A stretch of 51,769 bases of DNA from Nostoc paludosum FACHB-159 (GTDB lineage Bacteria > Cyanobacteriota > Cyanobacteriia > Cyanobacteriales > Nostocaceae), in assembly GCF_014698835.1 (NCBI RefSeq), contig NZ_JACJTU010000046.1:1-51769 (forward strand), written 5' to 3'. The position numbers and the translations under genes were made by a program. Positions 33,762 through 42,095 of this stretch are shown here, in pieces (within the stretch, counting starts at the first letter, position 1; each line of letters starts with the position of its first letter). The notes under the pieces are model-generated. The model was not told where the DNA came from and ran no database searches. It worked only from the letters and a program-made list of their open reading frames with translations.

Positions 33762-34682
33762 ATGACTATGAAAGTATTAATTGCTGGAGCTACCGGTGCG
33801 ATCGGTCGTCCACTCATCACACAATTAATTCAAGCTGGATATGATGTAACTGGCTTGACTCGTTCCCCCCAAAACGCCAATTTTCTTACTCAGCAGGGAG
33901 CAAAATCCGAAATCATTGATATCTTTGATGCTGATGCTGTTCATACTACCCTTAGCCATATTCAGCCTGAAGTTGTCATTGACCTACTCACTGCTTTACC
34001 CAAAAACTATACTCCTGAGTCAATGAGTGCTGCAACTGCCCTAGACCATCGCACCCGCAGAGAAGGAGGTGCAAATCTGCAAATGGCGGCGCAAGCAGCA
34101 GGAGTCCGGCGTTATCTTCTCCAGTCCAGCGCATTTTGGTATGCTCCAGGTGTAGGTTTAGCCGATGAAGAAACGCCCTTTGCCTTTGATAGCACACCTG
34201 CCATAGCAGCAGGAACACGGATGTATGCAAATATAGAACATCGCCTCTTGTCTGCAAATACTTTAGAAGGTGTTGTCCTGCGTTATGGTTTTCTCTATGG
34301 TTCAGGAACTTGGTACGCATCAGACGGAGATATGGCAAATCTTGTGCGACAACAGCAATTTCCCATTGTTGATGACGGACAGGGTGTTTGGTCATGGATA
34401 CACGTTGAAGATGCTGCTACTGCCACTGTTGCGGCTGTTGAGCAAGGTAAACCAGGGGTTTATAACATCGTTGACGATCGCCCTTTAGAATTGCGAATAT
34501 GGCTATCTGCCTATGCTGATTGGTTAGGTGCAAAGCCACCTGTAAGGGTATCCGTTGAAGACACACTCAAAACTCAAGGAGCAGATGCAGTTTCCTATGC
34601 CACTCAACTGCGAGGGGCATCTAATCTCAAAGCCAAGCAGGAATTGAAGTTTCAGCCGCGATCGCTCCAATGGCTAGATTAA
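33762..34682 (+). CDS. NAD(P)-dependent epimerase/dehydratase-like (SDR, atypical)
   Basis: 306 aa. Rossmann fold with GATGAIGRPLITQL at the N-terminus binding the dinucleotide, then a tract VRRYLLQSSAFWY in place of the usual Tyr-x-x-x-Lys pair and GVVLRYGFLYGSGTWY downstream. The ATG at 33762 and the one at 33768 are both possible. Closest to NmrA-like/extended SDR epimerases of unknown substrate. It sits between DoxX and the MerR gene; a hairpin at 34684-34712 ends it. Confidence 0.85.
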   Translation: MTMKVLIAGATGAIGRPLITQLIQAGYDVTGLTRSPQNANFLTQQGAKSEIIDIFDADAVHTTLSHIQPEVVIDLLTALPKNYTPESMSAATALDHRTRREGGANLQMAAQAAGVRRYLLQSSAFWYAPGVGLADEETPFAFDSTPAIAAGTRMYANIEHRLLSANTLEGVVLRYGFLYGSGTWYASDGDMANLVRQQQFPIVDDGQGVWSWIHVEDAATATVAAVEQGKPGVYNIVDDRPLELRIWLSAYADWLGAKPPVRVSVEDTLKTQGADAVSYATQLRGASNLKAKQELKFQPRSLQWLD

Positions 34683-34683
34683 A

Positions 34684-34712
34684 CTCTGGCTTTTAACTTG
34701 TATAAGCCAGAG
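34684..34712 (+). terminator. Terminator-like hairpin after the epimerase gene
   Basis: CTCTGGCTT / AAGCCAGAG, a 9-bp perfect stem with an 11-nt loop directly after the stop. There is no U-run after it. Confidence 0.5.
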
Positions 34713-34762
34713 AAGCCCAAATCATTAGAGAGCAGTTTTTTCAAAAATGATATTTTTTATCC

Positions 34763-34794
34763 TTGACTCTCCAGTTAGATGGAGAGTTTAGGAT
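34763..34794 (+). promoter_or_regulatory. MerR-type promoter box before merR copy 1
   Basis: TTGACT (34763-34768), then a perfect dyad ACTCTCCA (34766-34773) with TGGAGAGT (34780-34787), 20-bp spacer, TAGGAT (34789-34794). The 20-bp spacing is as in ZntR-type promoters. It predicts autoregulation of the MerR gene at 34833. Confidence 0.85.
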
Positions 34795-34832
34795 ATGATT
34801 CAGTAATCATATTTCACTGAAGTTTGGTAAGT

Positions 34833-35246
34833 ATGTTAGCTCCAGCACAAGCAAAACAGATTGGTGTAGTTGCCAAAGAAAGCGGCGTACCAATTAAAAC
34901 TATTCGCTACTATGAAGAACTTGATCTACTCAAATCATCCGGAAGAACAGAAGGCGGATTTAGATTATTTAACTCTGATGTTTTAGAAAGACTGCACTTT
35001 ATTAAACGCGCTCAAAGCTTAGGATTAAGCTTGTCAGAAATTAAGGACTTTTTAAATATTCATGATAGTGGAGAATTACCTTGCGAGCATATCAAAACTA
35101 AACTAGAAGATAAAGTAAAAGCTATTGATGAACAAATTCAGCAATTACTGATTTTGAGACAAGAATTATCAGGATTGCTATCTGGTTGGGAAATAAAGCT
35201 TGATAATGATCATTCAACAATTTGTCCAATTATTGAACATGAATAA
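34833..35246 (+). CDS. MerR-family metal-responsive regulator, copy 1
   Basis: ATG at 34833 (137 aa). Winged HTH at about 8-45 (KQIGVVAKESGVPIKTIRYY, then GRTEGGFRLF), a long dimer helix (about 84-115), and a C-terminal metal loop. Cys84 (GELPCEHIK) falls where ZntR has Cys79 and CueR has Ser77, a mark of sensors for divalent ions, while Cys131 sits in TICPII. The two could form a site across the dimer. It should twist the overlong 20-bp promoters marked in this window. A second copy lies at 41226, with nearly the same sequence. Confidence 0.92.
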   Translation: MLAPAQAKQIGVVAKESGVPIKTIRYYEELDLLKSSGRTEGGFRLFNSDVLERLHFIKRAQSLGLSLSEIKDFLNIHDSGELPCEHIKTKLEDKVKAIDEQIQQLLILRQELSGLLSGWEIKLDNDHSTICPIIEHE

Positions 35247-35263
35247 ATATTACAAAAAATAAT

Positions 35264-35911
35264 ATGAGTGAAACTATAGTTCGCAAACAGTACGACCAGT
35301 TAGCGGGTGTTTACGATTTACGTTGGAAAAGTTATATAACTAATACACTATCTTTCCTCAAAAAATGGGCAGAGATATCACCAACAGATACTATACTTGA
35401 TGTTGCCTGTGGTACTGGTGAGTTTGAACGTTTACTGCTAGCTGAATATTCATCACAACAAATTGTTGGGATAGACATTTCAGATAAAATGCTGGCGATG
35501 TCTACGACGGGCTATGCCTACGCCAAACAGAAATGTAGTGCTTATCCTCAAGTATCATTCCAGATTGCGAGTGCATCAAATTTGCCATTTGACAATGATA
35601 GTTTTGATGTGATTGTGTCTGCCAATGCGTTTCACTACTTTGACGATCCACTTGCTGCATTAAAGGAGATGAGACGAGTCCTGAAGCCTGATGGTAAAGT
35701 TATTATCCTGGATTGGTGTAGAGATTATTTACTTTGTAAAATATGTGACATTATCCTTAAAGGTTTCGATCCGGCTCATCAGCAGTGTTATACCCAAAAT
35801 GAATTTCACCGCTTGCTTGAAGATGCAAATTTTGCGGTTTATCGCGCAACCAGAATTCGCTTTGGTGTTGTATGGGGGTTGATGGTAGCTACAGCAATTC
35901 TCAAGAATTAA
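35264..35911 (+). CDS. Class I SAM-dependent methyltransferase
   Basis: 215 aa. Motif I DTILDVACGTGEFERLL binds SAM, post-I VGIDISDKML, motif II-like FDVIVSANAFHYF, and post-motif LKPDGKVIILDW. It is a Methyltransf_11/25-type enzyme; the substrate is not told. It begins 17 nt after merR copy 1, so it is probably in that operon and thus metal-induced. Methylation of a metalloid is possible, but the extra cysteines of arsenite methyltransferases are not obvious (Cys in DWCRDYLLCKICD is the only cluster). A 30-bp dispersed repeat encodes ten residues in frame (35495-35524). Confidence 0.85.
   Translation: MSETIVRKQYDQLAGVYDLRWKSYITNTLSFLKKWAEISPTDTILDVACGTGEFERLLLAEYSSQQIVGIDISDKMLAMSTTGYAYAKQKCSAYPQVSFQIASASNLPFDNDSFDVIVSANAFHYFDDPLAALKEMRRVLKPDGKVIILDWCRDYLLCKICDIILKGFDPAHQQCYTQNEFHRLLEDANFAVYRATRIRFGVVWGLMVATAILKN
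35495..35524 (+). repeat. Small dispersed repeat inserted in frame in the methyltransferase
   Basis: A 30-bp unit beginning GCGATGTCTACGACGGGC adds residues AMSTTGYAYA after ISDKML. Related copies lie at 25765-25796 (in a gene) and 50747-50783 (non-coding). Its length is a multiple of three, so the frame is kept. Confidence 0.6.
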
Positions 35912-36016
35912 GTTGTTTTATTGCTGCTTATACACTTTTAATTTTACTAAAATTAATACTTTCAAAAGCTTTTCACTAATTACAAGAACAAAAATTCCAA
36001 TTTTATATAAAACCAC

Positions 36017-36059
36017 AGATGCACACAGATAAACAGTGATGATTTATCTGTGTGCATCT
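36017..36059. repeat. 17-bp-stem palindrome, dispersed repeat and terminator-like
   Basis: AGATGCACACAGATAAA (36017-36033) and its exact inverse (36043-36059) with a 9-nt loop, followed by ATTTTT. The CACAGATGCACACAGATAAA unit is a repeated hairpin I know from Nostoc intergenic DNA. It lies between the methyltransferase and the next MerR-type promoter and may end transcription. No gene in 35912-36093. Confidence 0.7.
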
Positions 36060-36093
36060 ATTTTTATCTGTAGTTATTTTTTTATTTTTCCTC

Positions 36094-36125
36094 TTGACTC
36101 TCCAGGCAGATGGAGAATTTAAGCT
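36094..36125 (+). promoter_or_regulatory. MerR-type promoter box before the HMA/RND operon
   Basis: TTGACT (36094-36099), dyad halves CTCTCCA (36098-36104) and TGGAGAA (36111-36117), 20-bp spacer, TAAGCT (36120-36125). Confidence 0.8.
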
Positions 36126-36205
36126 AATTCCAGGTTGAGTAAAAAATTAAAAAATTACTCAAACAAACCACGCTTTAGTAGTAAAAAAATCAGGAGTTTT
36201 TAGAG

Positions 36206-36400
36206 ATGACACTACAACTTACTATCCCTAAATTAGCTTGTTCAGCTTGTGTAAATACTATCAACACAGCAATTCAAAAAGTTGATGCTGCTGCCACTGT
36301 AAAAGCTGATACAAAAACCAAAACTATCAGTGTAGAAACTCAAGCATCAGAGACGGCGATTAAAGAAGCACTCGCCTCTGTTGGTTATCCATCCATCTAG
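36206..36400 (+). CDS. HMA-domain copper metallochaperone (CopZ/Atx1-like)
   Basis: 64 aa single HMA fold. The metal site is LACSACVNTINTA (two cysteines spaced by two residues), with the usual beta-alpha-beta pattern (AVTVKADTKTKTISVETQ) and a final ALASVGYPS. It should carry Cu(I) or another soft metal to a P-type ATPase or to a periplasmic system. A GGAG lies about ten bases upstream of ATG. It heads an operon with an RND adaptor and pump; a decayed copy of this gene is at 41853. Confidence 0.92.
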   Translation: MTLQLTIPKLACSACVNTINTAIQKVDAAATVKADTKTKTISVETQASETAIKEALASVGYPSI

Positions 36401-36507
36401 AGGTTTTCAAACATATATCAACAGTTCGCAAAAGCTAACTGTTGATAAAAAATTTATCAATTAGGAATTATTTCGACTCAATTGAAATTATAGGAAATTG
36501 CTCAAAC

Positions 36508-37854
36508 ATGAACCCTTTGGAAAACCAAACGACTATTCTAGATTCAGACAATGATTTGGAAAATCAGATTCTCATTCCAAATGACGATGATTTAACAGAT
36601 GAATCACCATCACCGCGATCGCAGCGACCTTGGCTTTGGCTATTGCTCACTCTACTATTAGCAGGTGGAGGAATTGCAGTTTGGCGTATACTAACTCCCA
36701 GTCAAAAACCCCCAGTAGCTACTGCTGCTGCGCCTCCTGGTGTACAAGTAAAATTATCTTCCTTAAAAGCCAGCACAATTGAACAAAGTTCAAATTTTAT
36801 TGCTAACCTCCAATCGCGTCGTTCAGTCATTCTGCGTCCCAGAATTCAAGGACAAATCAGTCAGATTTTTGTCAGATCCGGCGATGAAGTAAAAGCAGGT
36901 ACACCAATTCTACAAATAGATGCAGAAGAACAAAAAGCAGCAGTTAGCGGTGTGGATGCAGCTGCAATGGCGGCGCGATCGCAACTCGAAAATGCCAAAG
37001 CGACTCTCAAATCTATAGAAGCTGAACGTTTATCTAAGCAAGCTGATGTCAAGCTAAACGAGTTGGACTATCAAAGGTACTCTTACTTGGCTGCGGAAGG
37101 TGCTATACCTCGCCAAACTCAGGATCAATACGCTAACAAACTAGCTACAGCTAAAGCTAGTTTGAGTACAATTGATGCCCAAATTCAAGCCCAAAAAGCT
37201 GCTATCTCTCAAGCCGAAAAAGCTGTACAGCAAGCTCAAGCAGCTACCAAACAACAACAAGTCCAATTGAAATACTACAAAATTACTGCTCCTTTTGCTG
37301 GCAAAGTGGGTGACATCCCCATCAAAATCGGTGATTTTGTTGATACCTCTACTCAATTGGCAACTATTACCGAAAATCAAACTCTAGAAGTCAATATCTC
37401 CGTACCAGTTCAGCAAGCAACCCGATTGCGTCCTGGAATGACATTACAGTTAATTGACGAACGGGGTAAAAATCTCGGTAGCAGTCGCATATTTTTTATA
37501 GCTCCCAACACAGCCAACGATACTCAGTCAGTCTTAGTCAAATCACTGTTTGATAATTCTCGCAGACAGTTGCGAGCCGACCAATTCGTGAAAGCTAAAG
37601 TGATTTGGGACAAACGCCCAGGAGTATTAATTCCTACAACAACTGTTATCCGTTTGGGTGCGGAAACCTTTGTTTATGTAGCCGAATCATCCCCCAAAGA
37701 AAAACAGCTAGTAGCAAGACTCAAACCCGTAGAGCTAGGTAGTATCCAGGGTAATCAGTATCAAGTGCTAAAAGGGTTAACCGCAGGCGAGAAAATCGTT
37801 GTTTCCGGTTTGATCAATTTAAGAGATGGCGCATCTATTATTCCTGAACCTTAG
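36508..37854 (+). CDS. RND efflux periplasmic adaptor (MFP/HlyD family)
   Basis: Start at ATG 36508 (448 aa); a longer TTG frame begins at 36442. A cytosolic acidic N-terminus is followed by a membrane anchor (about 45-64: WLWLLLTLLLAGGGIAVWRI). Then come the lipoyl half-motifs (SRRSVILRPRIQGQI, VRSGDEVKAGTPILQID), a coiled-coil hairpin rich in Ala/Gln/Lys (about 130-230), the second lipoyl half and beta-barrel (KYYKITAPFAGKVGDIPIKI), and a membrane-proximal domain ending VSGLINLRDGASIIPEP. It links the pump downstream to an outer-membrane channel, which is not in the window. Confidence 0.9.
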   Translation: MNPLENQTTILDSDNDLENQILIPNDDDLTDESPSPRSQRPWLWLLLTLLLAGGGIAVWRILTPSQKPPVATAAAPPGVQVKLSSLKASTIEQSSNFIANLQSRRSVILRPRIQGQISQIFVRSGDEVKAGTPILQIDAEEQKAAVSGVDAAAMAARSQLENAKATLKSIEAERLSKQADVKLNELDYQRYSYLAAEGAIPRQTQDQYANKLATAKASLSTIDAQIQAQKAAISQAEKAVQQAQAATKQQQVQLKYYKITAPFAGKVGDIPIKIGDFVDTSTQLATITENQTLEVNISVPVQQATRLRPGMTLQLIDERGKNLGSSRIFFIAPNTANDTQSVLVKSLFDNSRRQLRADQFVKAKVIWDKRPGVLIPTTTVIRLGAETFVYVAESSPKEKQLVARLKPVELGSIQGNQYQVLKGLTAGEKIVVSGLINLRDGASIIPEP

Positions 37855-37889
37855 TTAAATCGAGATTTTTACCCAGAAAGAATAAGTAT

Positions 37890-40800
37890 ATGTTTGCGAA
37901 TTTTTTTATTAAGCGACCTGTATTCGCGATCGCTTGCGCTCTTGTCATGCTCATGGTAGGTATAATCAGCATTCCGCTACTACCAGTAGAGCAGTACCCA
38001 GATATCAGTCCTGTGCAAATCAATGTCACCGCCAATTACATTGGTGCGAGCGCGCAAGTTGTAGAAGAGACAGTCACAACAGTTTTAGAACGGCAAATTA
38101 ATGGTGTCGAAGGTTTAAAATATATCACCTCAACCAGCAGCAGTGACGGTACAAGTAACATCATCGTCACTTTTGACCAAGGCTATGACATTGATACTGC
38201 TGCGGCTGATGTGCAGAATCGCGTCTTGCTTGCAGAACCAAAACTGCCAGAAGTTGTCCGACAAACAGGAGTTTCTGTTACTAAGCAATCCAGTGGCATT
38301 GTCTTAGCGATGGCTATGTATAGTGAAGACGATAAGTACGATGACACTTTTATTAGTAACTATGCCGACCTGTATGTTTTAGACCGCCTCAGACGCATCA
38401 AAGGTGTCGGGAACATTGCGACTTTTGGCGATCGCCGCTATGCAATGCGGTTGTGGCTTGACCCGACTCAACTTGCTAATCGTAAACTCACGACTGAGGA
38501 CGTAATTAACGCACTTCACCAACAAAATTTACAGTTAGGTATTGGGAGTATTGGACAGCCACCTGCACCCAATGGGCAAATGTATCAAATTGAGTTGCAA
38601 ACTCAAGGCAGGTTAAAAGAAGCTGACGAATTTGAAAACATGGTCATCAAAGCGGGTACAGATGGCACATTGGTCAAGCTTAAAGATGTTGGTCGTGCTG
38701 AACTTGGGGCAGAAAATTACAGTTCCTTTGCTCGCTATAGTGGTCATGTTGCTGTTGGCTATCAAATTCTGCAAATTCCTGGGAGCAATGCTTTAAAGAT
38801 TGCCAATGCGGTAAAAGCCCAAATGGAGCAAATTGCAAAGGACTTTCCACCTAGTTTGCAATATGAATTTCCCTATGATTCTTCACTATTTGTCGAAGCT
38901 TCTCGTCAGGAAGTTGTCAAAAATTTATTGGAATCAATTGTGCTGGTTGTCTTAGTAATTTTTGTTTTCTTACAAGACTGGCGCACCACCCTCATTCCCG
39001 CAATTACAATTCCAGTTTCTTTAATTGGGACGTTTGCCTTTGTAAAGGTTTTCGATTTTTCACTTAACAGCTTGACTTTGTTTGGTTTGACTTTAGGGTC
39101 GGGGATGGTGGTAGACGATGCAATCATCATTGTCGAACAAATTAACCGCTTTATCCAGAGTAAAGGGATGAATCCCCGCCAAGCAGCTAGTGAATCAATG
39201 AAAGAACTGTTTGGGGCGGTCATTGCCACATCCCTCGTACTCATGGCTATGTTTATTCCTGTGGGATTCTTCCCTGGAACAACGGGGCAACTATATAAAC
39301 AATTTGCACTGACGATCGCTTTCTCAATTGTACTTTCGACTTTTATTGCTATTACCTTAACTCCAGCTCTGGCAGCTATGTTGTTGCGGAAAACTCAAAA
39401 ACCACGTGGTTTACTAGGCTGGATTTTTGGAGCGATTAATTGGTTACTTGACTGGATGCAAAAAGGATACCAACAAATTCTCCGGTTGCTGATAAACTTT
39501 AAAATCGTTGTTGTGGTACTGTTTATTGCATCTTTGGTTTGGACAGGCTGGCTTTATCTGCGCGTACCGACAGCATTTTTACCAGAAGAAGACCAAGGTT
39601 ATTTTATTAACTTAATGCAGGGGCCAGATGGCACTTCACTCAATTACACCCGTGACGTTGCGAAGCAAGCAGAAAAAGCACTGCTGAAAATTCCAGAGAT
39701 TCAAGGTACTTTTGCAATGGGTGGTGTTGGTTTTAGTGGTAATACTCCCAATCGAGGCTTGATATTTGCACCGCTAAAATCTTGGGATGTCCGAAAAACA
39801 GCCGAACAAACCGCATCAGCAATTGTGAATCAAGCTAGAGGTGGACTGTCAGCAATTAAAGACGCAGCCGTGTTTGCGGTGAATCCTCCAACTATCCAAA
39901 GTTTAGGGAGCGTGGGCGGTTTTGTGTTTCAGTTGCAAGATAGAGGCGATCGCAATAATAGTGATATTAACAATTTAGTCAAAATTAGCCACGATTTGAT
40001 CGGCAAAGCAAATCAAACCCCAGGATTGCAAGGCGTATTCAGCACCTACACCGCTAATGCACCGCAGTTACTGATCGAAGTAGATCGAGAAAAAGCCGAA
40101 GCGTTACAAGTTCCTGTCAGCGATATCTTTAGCACATTACAAACTTTCATCGGTTCCCGCTACGTCAACGACTTTAACGCTTTTGGTCGCACTTACCGAG
40201 TCTATGTCCAAGCAGATCAACAGTTTCGCTCTAACCCAGAAGATATAGGACAACTATATGTGCGTTCTGGACGGGGAGAGATGATTTCCCTCAGTAGTTT
40301 GGTGAAGGTTACACCAACCACCGGGCCGCAAACAATTAATCACTATAACCTCTATCGCTCAATAGAAATCAACGGTGCAGCTGCTCCTGGTTTTAGCTCT
40401 GGACAAGCAATAGAAGCTATGAAAAATTTAGCGGCTACTGTCTTACCAAAAAACATGAGCTATGAGTGGTCAGGTATTACTTTAGAAGAATTAGAATCTG
40501 GTGGTCAAGCACCAATTATTTTTGGTCTAGGAATTTTCTTTGTTTTCTTAGTGCTGGCTGCTCAATACAATAACTTTGTTGACCCTTTGATTATTTTATT
40601 ATCAGTTCCCTTAGCAGTTTTAGGAGCATTGTTAGCCCAATCATGGCGCGGTTTGTATAACGATGTTTATTGTCAGGTCGGTTTAGTGATGTTAATTGGT
40701 TTAGCTAGTAAAAATGCAATTTTAATTGTTGAATTTGCTAACCAATTGCGCGAACAAGGTTTTTCAATTACCAAAGCAGCCGTAAAAGCTTCTGGAGAAC

Positions 40801-41069
40801 GCTTACGACCAATTATCATGACTGCTATTTCTACTCTATTGGGAACTTGGCCGCTTGTTGTTGCTACAGGAGCAGGTTCGGCCAGCCGACAATCTCTGGG
40901 TACGGCTGTCTTTGGTGGAATGTTCGTTGCAACTTTCTTGAGTTTGTTTGTAGTACCTATCCTGTATATCGTGATTACCCAAATTCGCTTACTGTTTGTA
41001 GGTATACCAAAGTTAAGGAATCAAGAGAGTAAGTTAGCAAAACAATCAGGAATTGACATACTCCGTTGA
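37890..41069 (+). CDS. HAE1-family RND efflux pump (AcrB-like)
   Basis: 1059 aa. Canonical start FFIKRPVFAIACALVMLMVG, with 12 predicted spans and two large periplasmic loops. TM4 carries GSGMVVDDAIIIVEQINRF, the proton-relay aspartate pair of the hydrophobe/amphiphile (HAE1) class rather than the metal (HME) class. Start 36 nt after the adaptor. An HAE1-type pump behind an HMA chaperone and a MerR-type metal promoter is unusual: it may export metal chelates or organic stress products. A hairpin at 41102 ends the operon. Confidence 0.92.
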   Translation: MFANFFIKRPVFAIACALVMLMVGIISIPLLPVEQYPDISPVQINVTANYIGASAQVVEETVTTVLERQINGVEGLKYITSTSSSDGTSNIIVTFDQGYDIDTAAADVQNRVLLAEPKLPEVVRQTGVSVTKQSSGIVLAMAMYSEDDKYDDTFISNYADLYVLDRLRRIKGVGNIATFGDRRYAMRLWLDPTQLANRKLTTEDVINALHQQNLQLGIGSIGQPPAPNGQMYQIELQTQGRLKEADEFENMVIKAGTDGTLVKLKDVGRAELGAENYSSFARYSGHVAVGYQILQIPGSNALKIANAVKAQMEQIAKDFPPSLQYEFPYDSSLFVEASRQEVVKNLLESIVLVVLVIFVFLQDWRTTLIPAITIPVSLIGTFAFVKVFDFSLNSLTLFGLTLGSGMVVDDAIIIVEQINRFIQSKGMNPRQAASESMKELFGAVIATSLVLMAMFIPVGFFPGTTGQLYKQFALTIAFSIVLSTFIAITLTPALAAMLLRKTQKPRGLLGWIFGAINWLLDWMQKGYQQILRLLINFKIVVVVLFIASLVWTGWLYLRVPTAFLPEEDQGYFINLMQGPDGTSLNYTRDVAKQAEKALLKIPEIQGTFAMGGVGFSGNTPNRGLIFAPLKSWDVRKTAEQTASAIVNQARGGLSAIKDAAVFAVNPPTIQSLGSVGGFVFQLQDRGDRNNSDINNLVKISHDLIGKANQTPGLQGVFSTYTANAPQLLIEVDREKAEALQVPVSDIFSTLQTFIGSRYVNDFNAFGRTYRVYVQADQQFRSNPEDIGQLYVRSGRGEMISLSSLVKVTPTTGPQTINHYNLYRSIEINGAAAPGFSSGQAIEAMKNLAATVLPKNMSYEWSGITLEELESGGQAPIIFGLGIFFVFLVLAAQYNNFVDPLIILLSVPLAVLGALLAQSWRGLYNDVYCQVGLVMLIGLASKNAILIVEFANQLREQGFSITKAAVKASGERLRPIIMTAISTLLGTWPLVVATGAGSASRQSLGTAVFGGMFVATFLSLFVVPILYIVITQIRLLFVGIPKLRNQESKLAKQSGIDILR

Positions 41070-41101
41070 AAATAAGCGAGAATTCTTAACTTGGCGTACA
41101 T

Positions 41102-41123
41102 CCCCTGGCTTGAGCTTAGGGGG
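41102..41123 (+). terminator. Terminator hairpin after the RND operon
   Basis: CCCCTGGC-TTGA-GCTTAGGGG, an imperfect stem followed by GGTTTT. It ends the HMA/RND transcript just before the next promoter. Confidence 0.6.
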
Positions 41124-41161
41124 TTTTCACTTTACCCCATTATTTTTAATCGAGTTGATAC

Positions 41162-41193
41162 TTGACTCTCCATCTGACTGGAGAATCTAGAAT
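41162..41193 (+). promoter_or_regulatory. MerR-type promoter box before merR copy 2
   Basis: TTGACT (41162-41167), dyad halves CTCTCCA and TGGAGAA (41166-41172, 41179-41185), 20-bp spacer, TAGAAT (41188-41193). Autoregulation is likely. Confidence 0.8.
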
Positions 41194-41225
41194 AAAGTAG
41201 ACGATTAAATTTAAGAGAAGTAATT

Positions 41226-41633
41226 ATGCTAGTTCAAGAAAAGTCAAAACAGATTGGTGTAGTTGCTAAAGAAAGTGGAGTACCGATTAAAACCATTCGC
41301 TACTATGAGGAGCTTGGTCTACTCAAATCATCAGGCAGAACTGAAGGTGGTTTTAGATTATTTAACACTGATGTTTTAGCTCGCCTGCACTTTATTAAAC
41401 GCGCCCAAAGTCTGGGTTTAACTTTATCCGAAATCAAAGAATTTTTGAATGTTCATGATGAGGGAGAATTACCGTGTGAACATATAAAAATCAAGCTTGA
41501 GGATAAGGTACAAGCTATTGATGATCAAATTCAGCAATTACTTATTTTGAGACAAGATTTGTCAGGGATGCTGTCTGGTTGGGAAATCCAATCCGAAACA
41601 TATCATCCAACAATTTGCCCCATTATTAATTAA
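41226..41633 (+). CDS. MerR-family metal-responsive regulator, copy 2
   Basis: 135 aa, nearly the same as the regulator at 34833, including KQIGVVAKESGVPIKTIRYY, GRTEGGFRLF and the metal-site residues Cys84 and Cys131. Differences gather in the dimer helix and C-terminal tail (SETYHPTICPIIN). The recognition helices are the same, so both copies should bind the same eight promoter boxes. Monocistronic: a strong hairpin terminator at 41667 separates it from the next box. Together with the decayed HMA gene it marks a duplication of a regulator-chaperone module. Confidence 0.92.
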   Translation: MLVQEKSKQIGVVAKESGVPIKTIRYYEELGLLKSSGRTEGGFRLFNTDVLARLHFIKRAQSLGLTLSEIKEFLNVHDEGELPCEHIKIKLEDKVQAIDDQIQQLLILRQDLSGMLSGWEIQSETYHPTICPIIN

Positions 41634-41666
41634 AAATTAGGGTTAATCTAAAAAATATATTTTAAC

Positions 41667-41694
41667 AATACGTTCACTAGAAAATGAACGTATT
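41667..41694 (+). terminator. Rho-independent terminator after merR copy 2
   Basis: AATACGTTCA / TGAACGTATT, a 10-bp perfect stem with an 8-nt loop, then TTTT. Confidence 0.85.
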
Positions 41695-41741
41695 TTTTAT
41701 TGATTCAAATCAAAAAACTAAGAATTTCTTGATTTTTCCTC

Positions 41742-41773
41742 TTGACTCTCCACTCAACTAGACAATTTAAACT
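41742..41773 (+). promoter_or_regulatory. MerR-type promoter box, right half-site decayed
   Basis: TTGACT (41742-41747), left half CTCTCCA kept, right half TAGACAA instead of TGGAGAA, 20-bp spacer, TAAACT (41768-41773). It precedes the decayed HMA gene and the small membrane and lipoprotein genes. Confidence 0.65.
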
Positions 41774-41852
41774 CACTTTATGTTGAGTAGATGATTCATA
41801 AATCACTCGCTGATCTTCAAAAATTAGTCATGTTCGATGAGGGTTAAACATT

Positions 41853-42014
41853 ATGAGCATACAATTTACTATTCTTGAGCTAGTTTGTTCTGTTTGTGTG
41901 AATACTGTTACCACAGCAATTAAATTTATCGATTCTATAACCACATTTTCAGCTAAACCAACCACAAAACTTGTAAGTATAGCAATTCAAGCATCTGAGA
42001 CACAGATTAAATAA
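41853..42014 (+). pseudogene. Truncated HMA metallochaperone paralogue
   Basis: 53 codons from ATG 41853. It aligns along its length with the 64-aa chaperone at 36206 and keeps the Cys-x-x-Cys pair (LVCSVCVNTVTTA). But the acidic codon after QIK is TAA, and downstream (42015-42060) the rest of the domain (ADVGYLF-like) appears in another frame. The final beta strand and helix are lost, so the fold is probably not stable. It could still make a short Cys-x-x-Cys peptide. Confidence 0.75.
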
Positions 42015-42095
42015 TTAATCAATAGCTGATGTTGGCTATCTATTTAGTTTTTGAGTTTTGTCTAGTCTCAATAATTATTGAAATGCTAATTACTG

